Assembly: GCF_036017065.1 (NCBI RefSeq)
Contig: NZ_JAYXHR010000003.1
Span: forward strand, 372,001-436,000
Direction of reading: 5' to 3'
Length of the DNA stretch: 64,000 nt
DNA from: Uliginosibacterium sp036017065
Lineage (GTDB): Bacteria; Pseudomonadota; Gammaproteobacteria; Burkholderiales; Rhodocyclaceae
Shown here: positions 20,544 to 28,905 of the stretch, piece by piece
Numbering within the stretch: the first letter of the stretch is position 1
Layout of the letters: the number at the start of each line of letters is the position of its first letter
Program-made: the position numbers and the translations under genes
Notes under the pieces: model-generated
The model's database searches: none
What the model was told of the DNA's origin: nothing
Seen by the model: the letters and a program-made list of their open reading frames with translations, nothing else

Positions 20544-21638
20544 CTACTGGGGGGGCGCCGGGCGGCTCTTCACGCTGCTGCGCTGGCTCAGGTGTGCGCC
20601 GATCTCGATGCTCTGGGGCGGCTCGTCGGGGTGCTGGAAGCGCTCGACCAGGCGGCGCACCGCGACGCGGCCCAGGTGGGCGCGGTCCACGCCGGCGGCG
20701 GTGAGGGGCGGGCTGCACAGCGCGGCGATCGGCAGGTCGTCGAAGCTCACCACCGACATGTCGTCCGGCACGCGCAGGCCGGCGCGGGTCAGCCCCTGGA
20801 TGGCGCCGAAGGCGGTGTAGTCGGACACGCAGTGCAGGGCGGTGGCATTGAGCGTGCCCGCCTTGCTGCGGGCGTAGATCACCGCTGCCGCGCGCTCGGA
20901 CGAGAACACCTGGCTGTCGATGTTGATGACGTGGCGTTGCGGGTCGAAGCCGATGCCGGCTTCTTCCAGCGCATCGCGAAAGCCCTCCAGGCGCTGCTGG
21001 ATCAGCGGGCGGAACAGGTGGGTAACGTGCACGATCTCGCGATGCCCGCAGGCCAGCAGGTGTTGCGCGGCCAGCTTGCTGCCGCGCCGGGCGGCGGGCG
21101 ACACGTTGTCCAGGTAGGCCACCGGGTCGGCGCCGTTGACGATGACGGTCGGTGCGCCGCTGGCACGCAAGGGGCCCAGCAGCTCGGTGGTGTCGATGCC
21201 GACAGCGAGGTGGGCGTCGGCCTTGCTGCGCTCCAGTTGCTGGCGGTAGGCCGACACGTCGTTGGGATGGTCGCGGTCCAGCAGCACCGTTTCCAGGCGG
21301 ATGCCCAGGCGCGCGCATTCGGCGGTGATGGCGCGGATGACTTCGGCATGGAAGTAGCTGCCGTCCAGGGTGAGGAACTGGAAGAAGGTGACGAGGTTCA
21401 CCTCGCGCGGAATGGCGCCCAGCTTCAGGTGCGCCTCGCCGGGGCGGAAGCCCAGTTCCAGCATGCTGGCCAGCACGCGCTCGCGCAGCGCCGCGCTGAT
21501 GCCGGCACCGCCATTGATCACCTTGGACACCGTTCCCGGCGACACGCCGGCGCGGCGGGCGATATCGGCCTGGCGTGGACGGCCGGTGCCCGATGCGCTT
21601 TCAGGCCGGTGGGCCGGTGGGGAAGGGCTTGTTTTCAT
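20544..21638 (-). CDS. LacI-family transcriptional regulator
   Basis: A 364-residue repressor. The N-terminal helix-turn-helix reads RQADIARRAGVSPGTVSKV (about residues 22-40), followed by the hinge and a periplasmic-binding-like sensor domain (about 80-340), including VVSFDDLPIAALCSPPLT near the end. The start has GGAGACC upstream. It is divergent from the heparinase-family gene at 21980, and the intergenic region carries two palindromes suitable as operators. Context suggests it controls the adjacent polysaccharide-degradation genes in response to a sugar-acid ligand. Confidence 0.9.
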   Translation of the reverse strand: MKTSPSPPAHRPESASGTGRPRQADIARRAGVSPGTVSKVINGGAGISAALRERVLASMLELGFRPGEAHLKLGAIPREVNLVTFFQFLTLDGSYFHAEVIRAITAECARLGIRLETVLLDRDHPNDVSAYRQQLERSKADAHLAVGIDTTELLGPLRASGAPTVIVNGADPVAYLDNVSPAARRGSKLAAQHLLACGHREIVHVTHLFRPLIQQRLEGFRDALEEAGIGFDPQRHVINIDSQVFSSERAAAVIYARSKAGTLNATALHCVSDYTAFGAIQGLTRAGLRVPDDMSVVSFDDLPIAALCSPPLTAAGVDRAHLGRVAVRRLVERFQHPDEPPQSIEIGAHLSQRSSVKSRPAPPQ

Positions 21639-21672
21639 TGGACGGGGTCTCCAGGCGGCGTAGCCAGGATTT

Positions 21673-21688
21673 AGTAAAACATTTTACT
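21673..21688. promoter_or_regulatory. Candidate LacI operator 1
   Basis: AGTAAAACATTTTACT, seven-base arms around a CA centre, lies 35 bp upstream of the LacI start. Suitable for autoregulation; inferred from symmetry and position. Confidence 0.45.
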
Positions 21689-21881
21689 TGTGTGGATGGA
21701 AAGAGGGATCATTGCCGGTGGAAAGGCGTGTCCGGCAATGTCCGGTGGTCCTTCTCTCCATGTTTCTCATATTTTTCATTGGCTTGAACGAAGGAAAGCA
21801 GTTTCCTGCAGGAAATTTGTTTCCATTCACCTAGGGGTTTCCGCCAGCAGGTCGCTAGGGATGCGGCCTATCATATGGATT

Positions 21882-21902
21882 GAAAGTAATCGATTAACTT
21901 TC
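21882..21902. promoter_or_regulatory. Candidate LacI operator 2
   Basis: GAAAGTAATCGATTAACTTTC contains the perfect palindrome TAATCGATTA (21887-21896) with a central CG, the hallmark of LacI-family operators, and near-symmetric outer arms. It is 78-98 bp upstream of the heparinase-family start. Confidence 0.6.
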
Positions 21903-21979
21903 GGCTGAGCAGCCGGGACGAAGGGGTCGCAGGTGACGCAGGGCAGGACAGGGGAATTTCCAGGCGGAGGCTCGCAACC

Positions 21980-24430
21980 ATGAGTGCACCGCAGGATGGT
22001 GGCCCGGGTGCCGGCGTGTATCCGCTGGTCCTGGATGAACCGGTCGAAGGCTCCCTCACCTTGCGCTATCAACCCGCGCACGACGCCGTGGTGGAAGAGA
22101 ATCCTCCGCGCTTCGCCTGGCTGCCCGAACTGGATGCCGACGCCTGCTACGTGCTGCGTGTGACGCCGCTGGTGCAGGGCGGATCCGCCGCGGCAGCGGG
22201 CACGCGTGGCGAGATGCCCGGCCAGACCCCGCACGGAACCTCGGGCAAGACCTCCTCGGGTGAAACTTCCTCGGGCGAGACCTCCACGAGTGAAACCCGT
22301 TTCGCCGGCATCACGCGCAACTTCTTCACGCCGGACACCGCACTGGCACCGGGCCGCTATCGCTGGGCTTACGCGGTGCAGGCGAGTGAACACGAAGGAT
22401 CCGCGCCGCCTGCGTCCGCCTGGAGCGCGGAACGCGAGTTCGAAGTGCCCGCCGGGCTGGCGCCCACGCCTGCCATGCGGCGCGATGAACGCTGGGCGGC
22501 GGCTTCGGCGTCGGCGCATCCGCGCATCTGGCTGGACGCGCAGCGGCTGGCGGCTTTGCGCACAGCCGTGAAGGCCGACCCCGGCATCCACGGCTGGGAC
22601 CGCTTCATGCAGCAGGCCGTTGCCCCGTGGGCGGACCGCGCGCCCGTCGACGAGCCGCCGCCTTACCCCGGCCACAAACGCGACGTGGCCGCCTGGCGGG
22701 CCTCGTACATCGCCTGCCAGGAGGCGCTGTATGCCATCCGGCACCTGGCCGTCGCAGGCGCGGTTGCCGATCCGGCATTGCGCGAACAGGCGCGCATCCA
22801 CCTGCTGGCCACCGCGCGCTGGGATGCCCGCGGCACCACCTCGCGCGAGTACAACGACGAGGCGTCCTTCCGTGTCGCCTCGGCGCTGGCCTGGGGCTAC
22901 GACTGGCTGCACGACCTGCTGAGCGAGGACGAGCGCGCCGAGGTGCGCGGCGTGCTGGTGCAGCGCGCGACGGAGGTCGCCACCCACGTCATCGACCGCG
23001 CGCGCATCCATGTCTTTCCCTACGACAGCCACGCGGTGCGCGCCATCGGCTCGGTGCTGGTGCCGGCCGGCATCGCCCTGCTGGGCGAGGAGCCGGCCGC
23101 GCAGACCTGGCTGGACTACGCCGTCGACTGCCTGGACGGCCTGTACCCGCCCTGGGGCGGTGCGCAGGGCGGCTGGGCGGAAGGGCCGGGTTACTGGACC
23201 ACCGCGATGGCGGTGTTCCTCGACGCCGCAGGCCTGCTGCGCAACTTCTGCGGCCACGACCTGTTCCGTCGGCCCTTCGTGCAGAACACGGGGGACTTCA
23301 TACTTTACTGCCGCGCGCCGGACACGCGTCGCTCGGCGTTCTGCGACGAATCCACGCTGGGCAACCTGCCTAGCCTGAAGGTCGCCTACAACATGCGCGT
23401 GCTGGCCGGCGTCACCGGCCGCGGTGAGTACCAGTGGTACTTCGACACCGTGCTGGCCGCACAGACCGGACCCTCGCGCGAGTTCTACGACTACGGCTGG
23501 TGGGACTTCGATTTCGACGAGCTGGTGTGCCGCCACGACTACCCGGCGGTCACCGCCACGCCCCCGGCGGAGGACACGCAGCTGAAGGTGTTCCGCGACA
23601 TCGGCTGGGTGGCGGTGCAGAACCACCTGGCCGAGCCGGCGCGCCACCTGCAGCTGCTCGCCAAGTGCAGCGACTACGGTTCCATCAGCCACAGCCACGG
23701 CGACCAGGGCAGCTTCACGCTGATGGCCTTCGGCGAGGAGCTGGCGTTCCACAGCGGGCACTACGTCAGCCACGGCAGCAGCATGCATCGCGACTGGCGC
23801 CGCCAGACCCGTTCGCGCAATGCCATCCTCATCAACGGCAAGGGCCAGTACGCCGGTGACGACAAGGTGCTGTGCAAGCGCGCCGGTGGCGACCTGCTGG
23901 GCGTCGAGCGCAGCGACGAAGCCATCGTCATCCGCATGGATGCGACGCGCGCCTACCGGTTCACCGCGCCGGAGCTGCAGCGCTGGCAACGCGACATCCA
24001 CTTCGTGCACGACCGTTACCTGGTGATCGTCGACGAGGTGTCGCTGGCGCAGCCGGGCACGGTGGAATGGCTGCTGCACACGCGCGGCATGCCGCGCACC
24101 GCATCGCAGAGCTTCCGCCACGAAGGTGTCGCGGCCGGCCTGACGGGCGAGTTCGTGTACTGCTCGTCGGGTCCGTTGAGGCTCGCCAGCCGCGAGGGTT
24201 TCGCCGGCGTGAACGAGGCGGAGCTGGCCGGACTGGAGCGCCATGCACACCTGTCCGCCACCACCGCGATGGCAGCCCATCACCGCATCGTCACCGTGCT
24301 GGTGCCGTACCGCATCGGCAAGCGCGAGCGGGTGCTGCACTTCATCGACGACCAGGGTTTCAGCAGCAACTTCTACTTCCAGGACGCGGGCGACCGGCTG
24401 TACCGCCTGAGCCTGGACAAGCGGTTCTGA
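21980..24430 (+). CDS. Heparinase II/III-family polysaccharide lyase
   Basis: An 816-residue protein with a DUF4962-like N-terminal Ig/toroid region and a C-terminal heparinase II/III-type beta-sheet region. It should cleave uronate-containing polysaccharides (alginate, heparin-like or related) by beta-elimination. Recognisable stretches are HPRIWLDAQRLAALR near 175, the alpha/alpha-toroid with AFRVASALAWGYDWLHDLL-like sequence near 300, GGWAEGPGYWTTAM near 395, and SISHSHGDQGSFTLMAFGEE near 570, a conserved active-region motif. No signal peptide is evident, so it probably works inside the cell on imported oligomers. A 15-bp tandem repeat encodes a TSSGE stretch at residues 87-106. It is preceded by a LacI operator candidate and followed by a binding-protein gene. 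Confidence 0.85.
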   Translation: MSAPQDGGPGAGVYPLVLDEPVEGSLTLRYQPAHDAVVEENPPRFAWLPELDADACYVLRVTPLVQGGSAAAAGTRGEMPGQTPHGTSGKTSSGETSSGETSTSETRFAGITRNFFTPDTALAPGRYRWAYAVQASEHEGSAPPASAWSAEREFEVPAGLAPTPAMRRDERWAAASASAHPRIWLDAQRLAALRTAVKADPGIHGWDRFMQQAVAPWADRAPVDEPPPYPGHKRDVAAWRASYIACQEALYAIRHLAVAGAVADPALREQARIHLLATARWDARGTTSREYNDEASFRVASALAWGYDWLHDLLSEDERAEVRGVLVQRATEVATHVIDRARIHVFPYDSHAVRAIGSVLVPAGIALLGEEPAAQTWLDYAVDCLDGLYPPWGGAQGGWAEGPGYWTTAMAVFLDAAGLLRNFCGHDLFRRPFVQNTGDFILYCRAPDTRRSAFCDESTLGNLPSLKVAYNMRVLAGVTGRGEYQWYFDTVLAAQTGPSREFYDYGWWDFDFDELVCRHDYPAVTATPPAEDTQLKVFRDIGWVAVQNHLAEPARHLQLLAKCSDYGSISHSHGDQGSFTLMAFGEELAFHSGHYVSHGSSMHRDWRRQTRSRNAILINGKGQYAGDDKVLCKRAGGDLLGVERSDEAIVIRMDATRAYRFTAPELQRWQRDIHFVHDRYLVIVDEVSLAQPGTVEWLLHTRGMPRTASQSFRHEGVAAGLTGEFVYCSSGPLRLASREGFAGVNEAELAGLERHAHLSATTAMAAHHRIVTVLVPYRIGKRERVLHFIDDQGFSSNFYFQDAGDRLYRLSLDKRF
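22250..22294 (+). repeat. 15-bp tandem repeat inside the lyase gene
   Basis: Three adjacent 15-bp units (ACCTCCTCGGGTGAA, ACTTCCTCGGGCGAG, ACCTCCACGAGTGAA), with a partial unit before them, encode the TSSGETSSGETSTSE stretch. The period is a multiple of three, so copy-number change would keep the frame. Confidence 0.75.
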
Positions 24431-24480
24431 CAAGCCGCGCTTTTCTTGTGACGACCACCACCAAAGGACAGGTACTCATC

Positions 24481-26400
24481 ATGAACGCAGTAAGAGCAAA
24501 AGGCTTGGGCGGCGCCTTCATCCTCGCCGCCGCCTTGAGCGTGCCAGCCACGGCTCAGGCTTATACGGAAGCGCCTGCGCTGCAGAAACTGGCGCAGGAA
24601 AAGAAGCTGCCGCCGCTGGCCGAGCGCCTGCCGGAGAAGCCCGAGGTGGTGAAGCCGGTGGACCGCAACGGCGTGTACGGCGGCACCCTGCGCACCGCCA
24701 TGCGCGGCAGCGCCGACCAGAACAGCATCACCCGCCTGGTGGGCGTGCAGGGCATGACGCGCTGGAGCATGGACTTCAACAAGGTGGTGCCCAACGTGGC
24801 GGAAAGCTGGACGGTCAGCACCGACGCCACCGAGTACACCTTCAAGCTGCGCAAGGGCATGAAGTGGAGCGATGGCTCGCCCTTCACGTCGGACGACGTG
24901 CTGTTCGCGATGAACGACCTCGTCTACAACAAGCAGTTCTTCGGCCTGGTGCCGGACCAGTACGTCGCGCGCGGCCAGAACGCCGTGGTGACGGCACCGG
25001 ATGCCTACACCGTGAAGTTCAAGTTCCCGGTCGCCAACCTGCTGCTGCCGGAGCAACTCGCCACCGGCCTTGGCCAGCACCCGGTGATGTACCAGAAGAA
25101 GTACTGCGCGCAGTTCCACCCCAAGTACAACGCGGCGCAGATCGACGGTCTGCTGGCGAAGGAGAAATCCAAGGACTGGCCGTCGCTGATGCGCCTGAAG
25201 TGCGGTGACATCGAGGTGAACACCCGCTGGGCCAACCTGGAGCGTCCGACGCTGGACCCGTGGGTGCTGAAGGAGCCTTACCTCGCGTCGTCCACCCAGG
25301 TGCTGGTGGAGCGCAACCCGTACTTCTGGCAGGTCGACGAGAAGGGCCAGCAACTGCCCTACCTGGACCGCATCCGCTGGTCGGTGATGTCCGACATCGA
25401 GGGCATGGTGCTGGCCACCATCAACGGCCAGTTCGACTACCAGCACCGCCACATCTTCCCGATCCAGAACCGTCCGGTGCTGGCCGAGAACGCGCAGAAG
25501 CAGAACTACAAGGTGGTGGTGTTCCCGGGTACCGCGGCCAATGCGGTCGGCATGTACCTGAACCAGACCACGCGTGACGCCAAGCTGCGCAACTTCATCC
25601 GCCAGAAGGATTTCCGCGTGGCGCTGTCGCTGGCGACCGACCGCAAGGAGATCAACGACGTGGTATTCCTCGGCCAGAGCACGCCCTGGCAGAACGGCCC
25701 GGTGCCGGAATCGCGCTGGTACAACAAGCAGCTCGGCTCCCAGTTCCTGGAGCTGGACCTGAAGCGGTCCAACGAGCTGCTCGACAAGCTGGGCCTGACC
25801 AAGCGCGACTCCGACAACTACCGCACCTACCCGGACGGTGGCCGTGTGCGCCTGAACACCATCGTGTCGCTGGCGCAGGGCGCGCAGATCGACACCCTGG
25901 AACTGGTGCGCCGCCAGTGGGCCAAGGTCGGCGTGGAGATGGTGATCCTCGCTTCCGAGCGTTCGCTGTTCTACGACCGCGCCACCAACAATGACTATGA
26001 CATCAGCGTGGACAACATCTCCGGTGGCTACGACATCAACCTGAACCCGCGTTCGGTGGTGACGGTGAACCCGACCGAGTCGCGCACCAGCATCCCCTGG
26101 ACGCGCTGGGCCTTGTCCGACGGCAAGCAGGGTGAAGAACCCAACGCCAGCATGAAGAAGCGCCTGGCCCTGTACGACACCTACCAGGGCGCGAAGACGC
26201 AGGCTGAAGCCGACGCTTCCTTCAAGGAACTGCTGCAGATCGCCGCCGACGAGTTCGAAGTCATCGGCACCGTGCGCACCTATGGCGAGAACGCGATCCG
26301 CAGCAACAAACTGATCAACGTCTACGACAAGATGCTGGCGAGCTGGACCTATCCGAACCCCAGCCCGGCGCTGCCGCAGCAGTGGTTCCTGCAGCCCTGA
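24481..26400 (+). CDS. ABC transporter family 5 extracellular solute-binding protein
   Basis: A 639-residue periplasmic binding protein of the oligopeptide/oligosaccharide (SBP_bac_5) class. The start ATG at 24481 gives a signal peptide (FILAAALSVPATAQA). The family core is seen in VVPNVAESWTVSTDATEYTF, KLRKGMKWSDGSPFTSDDV and SSTQVLVERNPYFW. Members of this class beside lyases often bind oligosaccharides rather than peptides. It lies 50 bp after the lyase gene, and its message is closed by a terminator. No permease or ATPase genes follow, so it must pair with a transporter encoded elsewhere. Confidence 0.9.
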   Translation: MNAVRAKGLGGAFILAAALSVPATAQAYTEAPALQKLAQEKKLPPLAERLPEKPEVVKPVDRNGVYGGTLRTAMRGSADQNSITRLVGVQGMTRWSMDFNKVVPNVAESWTVSTDATEYTFKLRKGMKWSDGSPFTSDDVLFAMNDLVYNKQFFGLVPDQYVARGQNAVVTAPDAYTVKFKFPVANLLLPEQLATGLGQHPVMYQKKYCAQFHPKYNAAQIDGLLAKEKSKDWPSLMRLKCGDIEVNTRWANLERPTLDPWVLKEPYLASSTQVLVERNPYFWQVDEKGQQLPYLDRIRWSVMSDIEGMVLATINGQFDYQHRHIFPIQNRPVLAENAQKQNYKVVVFPGTAANAVGMYLNQTTRDAKLRNFIRQKDFRVALSLATDRKEINDVVFLGQSTPWQNGPVPESRWYNKQLGSQFLELDLKRSNELLDKLGLTKRDSDNYRTYPDGGRVRLNTIVSLAQGAQIDTLELVRRQWAKVGVEMVILASERSLFYDRATNNDYDISVDNISGGYDINLNPRSVVTVNPTESRTSIPWTRWALSDGKQGEEPNASMKKRLALYDTYQGAKTQAEADASFKELLQIAADEFEVIGTVRTYGENAIRSNKLINVYDKMLASWTYPNPSPALPQQWFLQP

Positions 26401-26494
26401 GACCAGGGCGGGGCCCGGCGCCGGAGATGTCCGGCGCTGCGCTCCGGAGCCTGTCTCTGGCCAGCGGGTTTGTCCTCCTGTCCTTCGACAGATT

Positions 26495-26525
26495 GCAGGG
26501 CCGTTGCCGCGGCCCTGCTTTTCTT
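26495..26525 (+). terminator. Terminator after the binding-protein gene
   Basis: GCAGGGCCG (26495-26503) pairs with CGGCCCTGC (26510-26518) over a six-base loop, followed by TTTTCTT. It separates the binding-protein gene from the alginate-lyase-family gene. Confidence 0.85.
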
Positions 26526-26606
26526 GATCCCCTCTCCGCTTTGATCCCACCTCCGCTTTGCTGATCCTGCGGCCAGCCGGGGTCAGATCCAGCAACGACG
26601 AGCGTC

Positions 26607-27785
26607 ATGATCCTGAATCCAGACCCCACGCGCCCCACTCACCCCGCCAGCGAGCAAACCCTGCACTTCGACCTGCATGCCCACGAGCGTCCGCGGCTGC
26701 TGCGTGCCGCCGAGGCCGTGTCGCGCAAGGCGCCGCTGACCATCGTCAGCGTACGCAACCCGCGCAGCGCCGGCGGTGCGCACGACTTCTCGTCGGAGGC
26801 CGACTACTGGTGGCCGGACCCGGACAATCCCGGCGGGCCGTACCGCCAGCGCGACGGCCTGAGCAACCCGGACAACTTCACCGCCCACCGCGCGCTGCTG
26901 CTCGACTTCTCCGAGAACGTCGGGGTCCTCGCCGCCGCCGCGCTGGTGTGCCGCGAGCCGGAGCAGCGCTGGCGCTACGCGGATGCCGCGCTGGCGCACC
27001 TGTACGCCTGGTTCGTGCAACCGGCCACGCGCATGAACCCCAGCCTGCTGTACTCGCAGGCCATCGGCGGGGTGTGCACCGGGCGCGCCATCGGCGTCAT
27101 CGACACGCTGCACCTGGCAGAGGTCGCCGTCGCCGTGCGCCGCCTGGACGAGGCCGGCCTGATCCACGCCGACGCGCTGGCCCCGCTGCACGAATGGTTC
27201 GCGACCTACCTCGACTGGCTGTGCACCCATCCCTATGGCGTGGAGGAGCGCGACTGGCACAACAACCACGGCACCTGCTGGGCGCTGCAGGCAGCCGCTT
27301 TCGCGCGCCTCACCGGCAACGCCGAGGTGATCGCCGATTGCCGGCGCCGCCTGTTCGAGGTGTTGCTGCCCGACCAGATGGCGGCGGACGGCAGCTTTCC
27401 GCAGGAGCTGTCGCGCACCAAGCCTTACGGCTACTCGATATTCAACCTGGACGTGATGTGCGCGCTGGCCGTGCTGCTGACAGAGCCGGGCGAAGACCCG
27501 CTGCGCCATGCCTTGCAGGACGGACGTTCCCTGCTGCGCGGCGTCGGATTCCTCGCACCGTACCTCGCCGACAAATCCGCCTGGCCCTTCGCACGCGACG
27601 TGATGTACTGGCCGGAATGGCCGGTGCGCCAGCCCGCGCTGCTGTTCGGCGCGCTGTCCGCCGGCCGCGAGGACTGGCTGCAGGTGTGGCGCTGCCTGGA
27701 CCCGGCGCCTGCCGTGATGGAAGTGCGCCGCAATTTCCCGGTGCGCCAGCCGGTGCTGTGGCTGCCCGGCTCCGGAGCGTTCTAG
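26607..27785 (+). CDS. Alginate lyase family (PL5-like) protein
   Basis: A 392-residue alpha/alpha-toroid protein of the alginate_lyase domain family. Diagnostic stretches are YWWPDPDNPGGPYRQRDG near 70, DRDG-like FTAHRALLLDFSENV, and ERDWHNNHGTCWALQAAAF near 215, which carries the Asn/His pair of the catalytic groove. No signal peptide is visible, so a cytoplasmic role on oligomers is likely. It probably has its own transcript start because a terminator lies upstream, although read-through from the lyase operon is possible. Its TAG stop overlaps the stop of the convergent gene within the tetranucleotide CTAG. Confidence 0.88.
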   Translation: MILNPDPTRPTHPASEQTLHFDLHAHERPRLLRAAEAVSRKAPLTIVSVRNPRSAGGAHDFSSEADYWWPDPDNPGGPYRQRDGLSNPDNFTAHRALLLDFSENVGVLAAAALVCREPEQRWRYADAALAHLYAWFVQPATRMNPSLLYSQAIGGVCTGRAIGVIDTLHLAEVAVAVRRLDEAGLIHADALAPLHEWFATYLDWLCTHPYGVEERDWHNNHGTCWALQAAAFARLTGNAEVIADCRRRLFEVLLPDQMAADGSFPQELSRTKPYGYSIFNLDVMCALAVLLTEPGEDPLRHALQDGRSLLRGVGFLAPYLADKSAWPFARDVMYWPEWPVRQPALLFGALSAGREDWLQVWRCLDPAPAVMEVRRNFPVRQPVLWLPGSGAF

Positions 27786-28327
27786 TCCAGCGTGAAGCTG
27801 CGCGACAGCGGCATGCGCACGCCGGACACGCGATCGATCACCGTGACGTCGACGCGGTAGACGCCCGGCATGTCATTGGCTCCGAAACCCAGGTCGAGTG
27901 AGGCGTCACCCAGCATCAGCTGATCGGCCACCGGGGCAATGGTCCACAGGCTGGTGCCCCCGGCAGATACGCGCTTGCCGTCAGGCAGGGTCACGCTGAA
28001 CTCCGCGAACAGGTTGCACTGCTTGTCCGCGGCGGCCTTGCAGCCGTAGAAGATCACCATGCCGGAAATGGTCCCTCCGCGTCTGACCTGCTGCACCTCC
28101 GGCAGACGAGGGGGTGTCACCGACACATTCCAGACTTCACGGAACTGCGCGAGGTTTTCGGTGAAGACCAGATGGGCGCCGAAATCCCCGGCACTGCGCA
28201 TGTGCGGGGTATCGGGAACGGGCTGGCCGTTGCCGTCCGTCCAGCCGGCGAGCGACGGGGATGGACCCAGCATGAGGACGGGCAGCACGAGCAGCGCAAG
28301 CGGTGATCCAGTCAGGCGGTGACGCAT
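27782..28327 (-). CDS. Secreted protein of unknown function
   Basis: 181 residues with a clear signal peptide (LALLVLPVLMLGPSPSLAG). The mature part is predicted beta-rich, with an Ig-like closing pattern (GVYRVDVTVIDRVSGVRMPL). One CKAAADKQC pair could form a disulfide. I do not recognise the family. It is convergent with and overlaps the alginate-lyase-family gene by four bases. Confidence 0.7.
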   Translation of the reverse strand: MRHRLTGSPLALLVLPVLMLGPSPSLAGWTDGNGQPVPDTPHMRSAGDFGAHLVFTENLAQFREVWNVSVTPPRLPEVQQVRRGGTISGMVIFYGCKAAADKQCNLFAEFSVTLPDGKRVSAGGTSLWTIAPVADQLMLGDASLDLGFGANDMPGVYRVDVTVIDRVSGVRMPLSRSFTLD

Positions 28328-28503
28328 CTAGGAGCTCCTGTTCAGTGTCGAACGGGAGAATACGTCATGGGCATGTCAGCCGGGCTGCGCACGGGGCGGC
28401 CTATACTGACTCCGGGTTGCGGCGCGGCAAGCGAAGTGAGCCCCGACATGCCGGTGCTGTGCTGCGTGCCGGCCTTCCTGCCATTTCCTGCGAAGGAGTC
28501 ACC

Positions 28504-28836
28504 ATGCTTTCCGCCTTGCGCTGTCGCCTGACCCTCCTGCTGGCCAGCCTGTCGCTGGCTGCTTGCGTCGTCTACGAACCCGTGCCGGTGCCGGCACAGC
28601 CTTCCCAGTACGACAGGGTGTGGAGCGCGGCGGTCGGTGCGCTGCAGGATGCCGGCGTATCGGTGGCGTCGGCCGATCCCGCGTCCGGCCAGATCCGCGG
28701 CAGCAGGAACGGCGTGCCCGCGACGGTGGACGTTTCGCGCCAGGCGGATGGCAGCGTGCAGGTGCGCTTCGACTCGAAGGACGCGCAGCTGGCCGAGCTC
28801 TTCAAGCAGACCTACGCGCGACGCATGGGCCGCTGA
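28504..28836 (+). CDS. Small lipoprotein
   Basis: A 110-residue lipoprotein from the ATG at 28504 (GAAGGAG upstream). Signal peptide and lipobox are LLLASLSLAAC. The mature domain (QPSQYDRVWSAAVGALQDAG onward, with GQIRGSRNGVPATVDV) resembles small periplasmic lipoproteins of about 100 residues with no assigned function. It stands alone between oppositely oriented genes. Confidence 0.75.
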   Translation: MLSALRCRLTLLLASLSLAACVVYEPVPVPAQPSQYDRVWSAAVGALQDAGVSVASADPASGQIRGSRNGVPATVDVSRQADGSVQVRFDSKDAQLAELFKQTYARRMGR

Positions 28837-28905
28837 GGGAGAGAGGGCGGAACGAGGGCGGAAGAGGGCTTTCCGTCCCTGCCGCCCCTTCCGTGCTAAT
28901 CCCTC

